Source of the DNA: Leptospira_A sp046736045
GTDB lineage: Bacteria > Spirochaetota > Leptospiria > Leptospirales > Leptospiraceae
Direction: 5' to 3'
NCBI RefSeq assembly: GCF_046736045.1
Contig: NZ_CP177134.1
Location: 2,542,001 to 2,606,000, forward strand
Length of the DNA stretch: 64,000 nt
The notes beneath the pieces were generated by a model. The model made no database searches. It was not told where the DNA came from and saw only the letters and a list, made by a program, of their open reading frames with translations. Positions 57,335 through 64,000 of this stretch are shown piece by piece (position 1 is the first letter of the stretch; each line of letters opens with the position of its first letter). The position numbers and the translations under genes are program-made.

Positions 57335-59449
57335 ATGGATCCAATCCAGAAAAACAGATTCCGAATGGAAGAGGACAGGAATTCTTCCCAACCCAGTTAC
57401 TACAAAGAAGATCCGTATCTTCGGGATCTGGGAAGAGACAACCGTGCGGACGAATCCACCTACGGTTCGAACACCGAAAGGCAGCCAGTATTATCTTTTT
57501 TCTTTTGGCTTACCATTATCTTGTTGTTAGCTGTTGCTGCCACTTCTGCGGTTTATTATTTTTATTATTATAAAAAAACAAACCCGGAAGAACTTGCCCG
57601 TTCTCTCCGCGGTCTTCCACAGGATAAAAAATCCTTGGAATTACTTTTGGACAAATCCTATCTCCCTAAAGATTCCATCAATTCCGATCTGGCGAATTGT
57701 CTAAATTCATATCACGACCGTTATATGAACAAAGCTTTTCGTGTTTGTGAAGAATTTTTAAATACTCCCGGTAAAGACGAAGACAAGTCGGTCGCGCTGA
57801 CCGTACTCGGTGTGATGTTCGATGAAGCCGGTCGTTATATCAGTTCCATCGAAAGATTGGAAAAAGCAATTCAGTATGATCCTCAAAATTATTTTGCTTA
57901 TTATAATCTTGCTTTGGCATTCAAACATTCCGGTAAATTCGAAGAAGCGAGAAAGGCCGCAGCGAAAGCAAAAGAAATTGCACCTAACGATGCAAGGATT
58001 GCTTTACTTACGGGAAATCTTTATCAGGAAATAGGAGATCCTAAGGCCGCGATTGATGCCTATAAAGAAGGACAATCTCTTGCGCCGAACGATCCCGTTC
58101 TCTCTTATAATCTCGCCATCAGTTATTACAAACAAGGCAAGTTGCCCGAAGCTATCGAAGAATTTCAAAAGGCGGCTCTTGCTTCTCCCACTTCCAATGT
58201 TGCATCTTTATCTTACGGGCATTTGGGATCGATTTTTTACGGCAGAGAAGATTACGATCGGGCGGAATATTATTTTAGAGAAGCGGCAAGACTTCGTCCT
58301 GCGGATGCAAAAAATTATTATAACCTGGGTTTGATTTTTCTAAAAAGAAAGAACCCCGAGGAAGCTGCAAAATATTTCCAAAAAGCCTTGGATGCAAGTT
58401 CCAACGAACCGGAAATTTACCGCTATATTGCAGAGGCATTTACTTCGATGGGGCAGTCTTCTCTTGCCATCCAGGCCTTAAAAAAAGCGATTCTTTTGAA
58501 GCCGAATGATACGGATTCCCTATTTGCCCTCTCCGAACTTTATTATAAAAAGGGTGAATTGGTTGAAGCGGAAAATCTATTTCGCAGAATCATTCGAATG
58601 ACACCTGGCGACAGTTATTCGGAAACCGCTTATGTCAATCTGGGGATCGTACTCGATGAGATGGAACGGTTTACCGAATCCATTCAATCCTTTGAAGGCG
58701 CCATTGCACTCAATCCCAAAAATCAATCGGCACGTTATAATTTGGGAATCGCGTATCTGCATGCGGGAATGCCCACCAAAGCCATCGAGGAACTCCGAAA
58801 AGCAAGTGCTCTCGATCCGGACCACCTGCCTTCCCGTTTGGCGGTTGCAGATTATTATTTGGAACAAAAATATTATAATGAAGCCATTGCGGAGTATGAA
58901 GAGGTTCTATCCGACAAAAAAGACCTTCATGAAGCAAGAATCAAATTGGCAGATGCATACATACAAACCAGAAGTTATCCTTCTGCGGAAAAAAGTCTGG
59001 TTTATGTATTGGAACATTCCAAAGATCCGAAAGAAATCAAACTCGCTCATAGAAAACTGGCACTTACTTATGCGGAAAGTGGAAACGGAAATTCGAGAAG
59101 GGCAAAAGAAGAAGCATTCCGAGCTTCTCATATTGATCCGGATGATATGGAGTCCAGACTTGTTCTTTCCAAAATACTGATTGATTCCGGTTCCCTGATG
59201 GATCGGGAAAAAGCAGTAGACGAACTAACAACGGTTGTTCGCTCTGATGTTTCTCCAACTGTGGCTTCCAAAGCTCACAATTATCTGGGAGTATGTTATT
59301 TTAAAAACGGAGAGTTTAAAAGAGCTCTCCAGGAATTTCAAATGGCAATTGATTTGAATCCAAGTTTGACGGAAGCCTATGAAAATAAAAGAGCGGCCCG
59401 CGCTCAGTATGAAAAGGCTTTGGAATCGAAAAAGCGGACTTTCTTTTGA
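57335..59449 (+). CDS. TPR protein with N-terminal membrane helix
   Basis: 704 residues. An N-terminal cytoplasmic part (1-48) and one helix (FFFWLTIILLLAVAATSAVYYF, about 50-70) precede about 13 TPR units, such as NYFAYYNLALAFKHSGKFEEA and AKNYYNLGLIFLKRKNPEEA. It is probably an inner-membrane scaffold with the repeats facing outside. Partners unknown. It overlaps the methyltransferase gene by 4 bp. Confidence 0.85.
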   Translation: MDPIQKNRFRMEEDRNSSQPSYYKEDPYLRDLGRDNRADESTYGSNTERQPVLSFFFWLTIILLLAVAATSAVYYFYYYKKTNPEELARSLRGLPQDKKSLELLLDKSYLPKDSINSDLANCLNSYHDRYMNKAFRVCEEFLNTPGKDEDKSVALTVLGVMFDEAGRYISSIERLEKAIQYDPQNYFAYYNLALAFKHSGKFEEARKAAAKAKEIAPNDARIALLTGNLYQEIGDPKAAIDAYKEGQSLAPNDPVLSYNLAISYYKQGKLPEAIEEFQKAALASPTSNVASLSYGHLGSIFYGREDYDRAEYYFREAARLRPADAKNYYNLGLIFLKRKNPEEAAKYFQKALDASSNEPEIYRYIAEAFTSMGQSSLAIQALKKAILLKPNDTDSLFALSELYYKKGELVEAENLFRRIIRMTPGDSYSETAYVNLGIVLDEMERFTESIQSFEGAIALNPKNQSARYNLGIAYLHAGMPTKAIEELRKASALDPDHLPSRLAVADYYLEQKYYNEAIAEYEEVLSDKKDLHEARIKLADAYIQTRSYPSAEKSLVYVLEHSKDPKEIKLAHRKLALTYAESGNGNSRRAKEEAFRASHIDPDDMESRLVLSKILIDSGSLMDREKAVDELTTVVRSDVSPTVASKAHNYLGVCYFKNGEFKRALQEFQMAIDLNPSLTEAYENKRAARAQYEKALESKKRTFF

Positions 59450-60246
59450 GTTTATTTTCATTTGTTCCTGATAAAAAATTTCCGGAATATTATGATGTTT
59501 GTACAAATACCGGAATTCTGAAATATAAAAAGGCAAGTTATCGGGAGTATGGGGATTCTTATTTTATGGAAGAATACCAGGCTCAGTATAAAAAAACTTA
59601 CTATGAGGACGAAATGAACTTACGTAAGTTAGCTGTTCGACGAATTGAAGTTTTGCGTTCAATTTTTAAGAACGGTTTTATCGGGAAAAAACTTTTGGAA
59701 GTAGGTTCCGCTGCCGGATTTTTTCTGGATGAAGCCAGGAAGGAAGGATTTTCCGTCCAAGGTTTGGAACTCTCTGAAAGAGAAGTCGAATATTCTAAAC
59801 TTGCACTTGGATTGGATGTGGAAAAAAAATCAATTTTGGATCTGCCGGTTGATTATTTTAAAAACCAATTGGATGTGATCGTTGCTTTTTTTGTTTTGGA
59901 ACATATTTCCGAACTGGAATCTCTTTGGGAAAGGTTAGGGTATTGGATCAAACCGGGCGGGGTGATTTTTCTAGCAGTACCTTCCTTTTTTGGACCCAGC
60001 TTTCAAACCAATCCGAAAGAATGGTTCCGCACCCATCCGGGAGACCACTTTTTCGACTATGATTTGCACTGTTTGAAAAAACTCTTGTCAAGCCTCGGGT
60101 TCACGGTGAAATATGCTAGACCCATGTCGTACCACCCCAGCCGAGATTTAGGTCTTCTTGGAAGACTTCCTGTTTTGGGGTATAAATTCTACTCAGACCG
60201 ATTCTGCTATGGTGACACGATTCAAGTTGCCGCAATTAAAAAATAA
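59446..60246 (+). CDS. Class I SAM-dependent methyltransferase
   Basis: 266 residues from a TTG at 59446 that overlaps the TPR stop. The SAM motif is LLEVGSAAGFFLDEARKEGF, followed by VQGLELSEREVEYSK and VIVAFFVLEHISELESLWERL. The substrate is not clear; the family includes small-molecule and sugar methyltransferases. It lies 3 bp before the DEAD-box gene in the same run. Confidence 0.85.
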   Translation: MSLFSFVPDKKFPEYYDVCTNTGILKYKKASYREYGDSYFMEEYQAQYKKTYYEDEMNLRKLAVRRIEVLRSIFKNGFIGKKLLEVGSAAGFFLDEARKEGFSVQGLELSEREVEYSKLALGLDVEKKSILDLPVDYFKNQLDVIVAFFVLEHISELESLWERLGYWIKPGGVIFLAVPSFFGPSFQTNPKEWFRTHPGDHFFDYDLHCLKKLLSSLGFTVKYARPMSYHPSRDLGLLGRLPVLGYKFYSDRFCYGDTIQVAAIKK

Positions 60247-60249
60247 TCT

Positions 60250-61842
60250 ATGAAATTTACCGAACTCCCCTTACACGAACTCCTTAACAAAGCCTTAGAA
60301 AAAATTGGTTATATTGATCTGACTCCCATTCAGGAAAAGTCCATCCCATTTGCGATGGAAGGCAAAGATGTGACCGGTCTTGCTCAAACCGGTACCGGCA
60401 AAACGATGGCCTTCCTGGTTCCCACCTTACACCGATTACTAAGCTCGGAAGAAGAAGAAAAACTTCCTTATGCTTTGGTGCTTGCTCCCACTCGCGAACT
60501 TACCATTCAGATAGGAGAAGAAGCAAAAAAACTTTTGCAATTCACCGACTACGGAGTTGCTACCATCATCGGAGGAACGGACTACCGTTCCCAAGAAGAA
60601 GCTTTGGGAAACAAAGCATGTATCATCGTCGCAACACCCGGACGACTGATCGACTTTGTAAAAAATCACGGTTTGTCTTTGGATGCAGTCAAAGTTGTCA
60701 TACTCGACGAAGCGGACAGAATGTTCGATATGGGTTTTGTCCAAGATCTGAAATATATTTTTCATAAATGTAAAAACAGAAAACAAAGTCTTCTGTTCAG
60801 TGCCACTTTGAGTTATGAAGTGGTTCGACTTGCGAGTAAATATCTCGAAGATCCGATCGAAGTTCACATCAATCCTGAAAAAGTAATCACGGAAAGAATC
60901 GATCAAAGCTTATTGCATTTGGGACGTGATGAAAAACTTCCTTATCTGGTAAATTCACTGCTCAATTCGTCTTACGAAGGTTTGGGGATCATATTCACCA
61001 ACTACAAGATGAACATTCCCCGGATCGTATCCAGTCTTCGTAAATACGGAATCACTGCTACAGGGCTTTCTTCAGAGCTTGATCAGAAAAAGAGAATTCG
61101 ATTGCTTCGCGATTTCAAAGCGGGCAAATACAAATACCTGATTGCGACAGACGTTGCTTCCCGGGGAATTGATATCGAAAATATAGATGTAGTTTATAAT
61201 TATGATCTCCCTCAGGATGCGGAAAATTATGTGCACAGGATCGGAAGAACTGCGCGTGCGGGAAGAAAGGGTAGTTCCATCGGACTTTGTTCGGAAACGG
61301 ATTATACGGAACTGGAACGAATTGAAAAATATCTGAATTCCAAATTGCCTGTGGGTGAAATCAACGAAGCTTATTTGGAATTTCCCGTCGGTGAATTTAT
61401 TCCTGCTTTTCCGGAAGAAACAATCCCCGGAGAGAAAAAAGGCCAACACCATGACCGCGATCGGGATAGAAAAGGCGGACGTGGCGACAAACAGGGAAGA
61501 GGCGGAAGAGACCGCGATCGCAAAAAAACGGCTCATCCGAGTCATCCTCCCGCAAAAATGTCCCATAATGAACATGTCGATCATACTGTTGATCAAACGG
61601 AAAAACGCGGAAAACATGTTGGAAAAGATTCCGGAAAATTTTCAGGTGGGAAAAGAAGAGATCATAAACCGGGTCCTTCCGATTCGAAAGGCAAACAGAA
61701 ACATCATCAAAACCAAAATCACAAGCAGTCCGACCAGACAACGGTGAAGCGGAATTTGTTTGATATCAATGATACCAAAAAAAATAACCAGAAGAAGAAA
61801 TCGATTTGGAAAAGAATTATCTCCCTTTTCAAAAAAGACTGA
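60250..61842 (+). CDS. DEAD-box RNA helicase with charged tail
   Basis: 530 residues. The core (1-380) has the Q motif (PIQEKSIPFAM), AQTGTGKT, PTRELT, VILDEADRMFDMGF, SAT, TDVASRGIDI and HRIGRTARAG. The C-terminal 140 residues are low-complexity with many Arg, Asp, Lys, Gly and His (GQHHDRDRDRKGGRGDKQGR and similar), as in RhlB/RhlE tails that bind RNA. It unwinds RNA in ribosome assembly or decay. Overlaps the amidase gene by 37 bp. Confidence 0.92.
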   Translation: MKFTELPLHELLNKALEKIGYIDLTPIQEKSIPFAMEGKDVTGLAQTGTGKTMAFLVPTLHRLLSSEEEEKLPYALVLAPTRELTIQIGEEAKKLLQFTDYGVATIIGGTDYRSQEEALGNKACIIVATPGRLIDFVKNHGLSLDAVKVVILDEADRMFDMGFVQDLKYIFHKCKNRKQSLLFSATLSYEVVRLASKYLEDPIEVHINPEKVITERIDQSLLHLGRDEKLPYLVNSLLNSSYEGLGIIFTNYKMNIPRIVSSLRKYGITATGLSSELDQKKRIRLLRDFKAGKYKYLIATDVASRGIDIENIDVVYNYDLPQDAENYVHRIGRTARAGRKGSSIGLCSETDYTELERIEKYLNSKLPVGEINEAYLEFPVGEFIPAFPEETIPGEKKGQHHDRDRDRKGGRGDKQGRGGRDRDRKKTAHPSHPPAKMSHNEHVDHTVDQTEKRGKHVGKDSGKFSGGKRRDHKPGPSDSKGKQKHHQNQNHKQSDQTTVKRNLFDINDTKKNNQKKKSIWKRIISLFKKD

Positions 61843-62930
61843 TAGGCCTTTTTCTCTTTCTATTCATTCTTTTTCGTTCTTCATCGGTATTTTCCGAAAC
61901 AGTAAAACTGCCATTATACGGCAATGGCGGTTTTGTTTCTTTGGTGGATTTGAATCCATTATTCCCCGAACTTAAATTCAGTTCCAAAGAATCCACCCTG
62001 GTTGGCAGTATCCAATCGCCTCAGGGAAAAATTTCCTTCCGACTTGGTTCCAGCTTTTATACTCTGGACAGTAAAATTAATAAGATTTCCAAACCTCCTC
62101 TTGTTAAGAATGGAGATCTGTATCTTCCCGCCGATATTGTAGAAGCAGTCTTTTTGAATCTTCTCTCGTATGACCTTCGTTATAAATTTAAAGACAAAGA
62201 ACTTCTGCTTGATATTCCCAAAGAACCCAGTCCCAAAAGAAATATAAATGTCAAAGCGATCATCATAGATGCGGGACATGGCGGAAAGGATCCGGGCACA
62301 TCCGATGCAGCCGGGAATTTTGAAAAGAACGTAAGCCTTTCCGTTGCCCGTTATTTATATCTTTACTTAAGAAAATATTATCCGGAGATAAGGCTTCTTA
62401 TGACCCGCAAAACGGATCATTTTGTGGAATTGGAAGATCGCTCCAAACTCGCCAATACGATTTTGAAGGATACAAGAGATTCGATTTTCATATCTCTCCA
62501 CTGCAATGCCTCTTTGAATGAAAAGGCAGACGGGTTTGAAATTTATTATCTCTCTCAAAGCCCGAGTACGGAACAAGCAAGGGAGACTGCTCTTCTCGAA
62601 AACAAATTCATCGCTCCCCATTCGCATAAAGCAGTGGCGGCCATACAGTCGCAGATGTTGTCGAGTGTAACCCAAAGGCGATCCAAAAAACTAGCCGAGT
62701 CCATTGAGTCGGATTATGATAAGGGGATGGAGGCATCGATCACTTCACGGGGAGTGAAAAAGGCGGATTTTTCCGTCTTGCGGGGAAGCCTTATGCCTGC
62801 GGTATTGATAGAAATGGGGTATTTGACCAGTCCGACAGAGAGTAAAATTTTGCAGGACAAGTCCTTTCAGAAAAAAATTGCCCGCAGTATCATCAAAGGA
62901 ATTCATAAGTATGCTTCATCCAAAGATTAA
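61806..62930 (+). CDS. N-acetylmuramoyl-L-alanine amidase (Amidase_3)
   Basis: 374 residues from a TTG at 61806. A signal peptide (RLIGLFLFLFILFRSSSVFS) is followed by an AMIN-like or unclassified domain (about 40-150) and an Amidase_3 domain (about 155-370). Zinc ligands fit DAGHGGKDPG, the Glu of FEKNVSLSVARYL, SLHCNASLN and the catalytic Glu of LIEMGYLTSPTE. It cleaves the bond between muramic acid and the stem peptide in cell-wall remodelling. It overlaps the helicase gene by 37 bp and the next gene by 20 bp. Confidence 0.9.
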   Translation: MEKNYLPFQKRLIGLFLFLFILFRSSSVFSETVKLPLYGNGGFVSLVDLNPLFPELKFSSKESTLVGSIQSPQGKISFRLGSSFYTLDSKINKISKPPLVKNGDLYLPADIVEAVFLNLLSYDLRYKFKDKELLLDIPKEPSPKRNINVKAIIIDAGHGGKDPGTSDAAGNFEKNVSLSVARYLYLYLRKYYPEIRLLMTRKTDHFVELEDRSKLANTILKDTRDSIFISLHCNASLNEKADGFEIYYLSQSPSTEQARETALLENKFIAPHSHKAVAAIQSQMLSSVTQRRSKKLAESIESDYDKGMEASITSRGVKKADFSVLRGSLMPAVLIEMGYLTSPTESKILQDKSFQKKIARSIIKGIHKYASSKD

Positions 62931-63738
62931 AGAATATTCCGGGATCGTTAAGGAGAAAGGATATGCTTGGGGATCTCAATTTTACAGATTGGGAACCGGA
63001 ATCGAAGTCACGACCAATCGGTTTTTGTTTTTATTTTTTTCATGGTTTTCCCTTCTTTTGTTTTTCACCTTTTTCATATTAGCTGAAAAAAATCCGTTCA
63101 ACCTGCTTGTTCCTTTCAACGTATTTCAGCTTCCGAATTACGATCATAGAAGTCATTTTAAAATATTCATTTCCGACGGCGGCGATCTCCAGGCACCAAT
63201 CACTCGTTTGGTTTTGGCCAATGAAAACAAATCCGAGTTTATCTATCAATTGATCGAAGAAGTAGGGGCTCCTCCTTATTTTTTACCTGAAGAAAACAAG
63301 GAAAATGCGGAGATCGTTTTTACTCCTAAAAAGTTATTACCGCTTCAATATTCTTTAACAAACATTTGGTTTCGGGAAAAAGAAAAAACAATCATACTTG
63401 ATTGGAATGAAACCAGTTTGGAGCAAGTCATGAATCAATACAGACTGGCCCGGAGCGGGCAGGGTTCCACTCTTGTGGATTCGGAAGAGGAACAAAACCA
63501 AGTTGTAGATGCGGTAACGTATTATTCGGGCCCGGAGGTCGGGCCTAAAGAAAGCGAAGAACTGGTTCGTGCCAAAAAATTACAGGCATTGGCAGCTACA
63601 TTCAAAGCAATTGACGCTACCATACTTTCCAATTTTTCCGAAATCACTACCATCCAACATAAGTTAAATGGCGAATCACGTGAATTCCCTGGACTTTCGA
63701 ACTACAGCCTTTCGGAAAACAAAAAAACTTCGAACTAG
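62911..63738 (+). CDS. Single-helix membrane protein, GerMN-like (uncertain)
   Basis: 275 residues from the ATG at 62911 with an AAAGGA site; the frame runs to a TTG at 62878 inside the amidase gene. One helix (FLFLFFSWFSLLLFFTFFIL) is followed by an extracytoplasmic region with FKIFISDGGDLQAPITRLV and a GerMN-like ending, then a Ser/Glu-rich tail. The GerMN link is weak. It is coupled to the amidase, so a role in cell-wall metabolism is likely. Confidence 0.65.
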   Translation: MLHPKIKEYSGIVKEKGYAWGSQFYRLGTGIEVTTNRFLFLFFSWFSLLLFFTFFILAEKNPFNLLVPFNVFQLPNYDHRSHFKIFISDGGDLQAPITRLVLANENKSEFIYQLIEEVGAPPYFLPEENKENAEIVFTPKKLLPLQYSLTNIWFREKEKTIILDWNETSLEQVMNQYRLARSGQGSTLVDSEEEQNQVVDAVTYYSGPEVGPKESEELVRAKKLQALAATFKAIDATILSNFSEITTIQHKLNGESREFPGLSNYSLSENKKTSN

Positions 63739-64000
63739 TTTTCCGGATCAACCCACATCCCATTGGACTTGATGAGTTCAATGAGTTTGTCGGCGGCTTC
63801 CGTTTCGGCCACACCTTTCATTACGATTTCTTTGCCCCGGTATAGGTGGACTTTACCTACACCGGCTCCCACATAACCGAAGTCAGCATCAGCCATTTCT
63901 CCCGGGCCGTTTACAATGCATCCCATCACTGCAATTTTGACGCCTTTCAAGTGACCTGTTTTGGATTTGATCACAGCGGTAGTTGATTGCAGATCAAACA
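63735..64000 (-). CDS. ispG: 4-hydroxy-3-methylbut-2-enyl diphosphate synthase, C-terminal part (runs off the right edge)
   Basis: The last 88 or so codons. Reading the minus strand from the edge gives FDLQSTTAVIKSKTGHLKG, then AVMGCIVNGPGEMADADFGY, the hallmark with a Cys that ligates the [4Fe-4S] cluster. It reduces MEcPP to HMBPP in the MEP isoprenoid pathway in the cytoplasm. The 5' part lies beyond position 64000. Its stop overlaps the previous gene's stop codon by 4 bp. Confidence 0.95.
   Translation of the reverse strand, partial: FDLQSTTAVIKSKTGHLKGVKIAVMGCIVNGPGEMADADFGYVGAGVGKVHLYRGKEIVMKGVAETEAADKLIELIKSNGMWVDPEN

Overview
The window is about 64 kb of AT-rich bacterial chromosome that reads as a spirochaete of the genus Leptospira. 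Relaxed spirochaetal lipobox lipoproteins, an LRR lipoprotein, a FecR-domain lipoprotein, many orphan TPR and sensory proteins, a SulP-carbonic anhydrase fusion and IS3-type elements all fit. The genus is inferred from gene content and has not been tested by a database search. The retained repeats and transporter load would suit an environmental member of the genus, but this is weakly supported. No rRNA, tRNA, CRISPR array, phage block or replication origin was seen.

Layout. 1-6 kb: start of ileS, an LRR lipoprotein, DUF1993, PilZ and radical SAM/SPASM proteins. 4.4-11 kb: divergent metal/oxyanion genes, with chrA plus DUF3703 on the minus strand and a small Cys/His secreted protein, an outer-membrane factor and a CzcA-type RND pump on the plus strand (no adaptor gene). 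11-14.5 kb: a neprosin-like exported protein, PlsC and a FecR lipoprotein. 14.5-16.7 kb: an intact IS3-family element inserted into a decayed IS1595-like transposase gene. 16.7-23.5 kb: an unusual SDR, then a compact divergent cluster of two paralogous UbiA prenyltransferases, a lycopene-cyclase-type membrane protein, an ABC-2 exporter and an unknown protein. 23.5-30.4 kb: Ste24-like protease, K+/H+ antiporter, small exported proteins, pseudouridine synthase, thioesterase and a tail-anchored coiled-coil protein made of 22-residue repeats. 30.5-33.7 kb: a tight three-gene operon of an exonuclease-dead family B DNA polymerase, a small coiled-coil protein and a RecA/Rad51-like protein lacking a normal Walker A.

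34-50 kb: SDR, SH3 protein, 7TMR-DISM adenylate/guanylate cyclase, SulP-carbonic anhydrase, FG-GAP lipoprotein, purL, flavin reductase, PerR-like regulator, mutL, an ECF sigma factor with a candidate membrane anti-sigma partner, a TPR protein and HPF. 50-56 kb: DUF4912 and a GH57 branching enzyme, a membrane-anchored papain-like protease, a repeat-rich 0.7-kb gap and a SET-domain protein with a histone-H1-like basic tail. 56.2-63.7 kb: one long plus-strand run (small protein, ribH, nusB, TPR, methyltransferase, DEAD-box helicase, cell-wall amidase, membrane protein), ending against the 3' part of ispG.

The most notable signals are the PolB/RecA-like/coiled-coil operon (a possible mutasome-like module), the UbiA/lycopene-cyclase/ABC cluster (a possible isoprenoid lipid pathway with export), the neprosin-like protein, and a family of about 140-bp intergenic repeats in four copies, one of which supplies the start codon and N-terminus of a gene.
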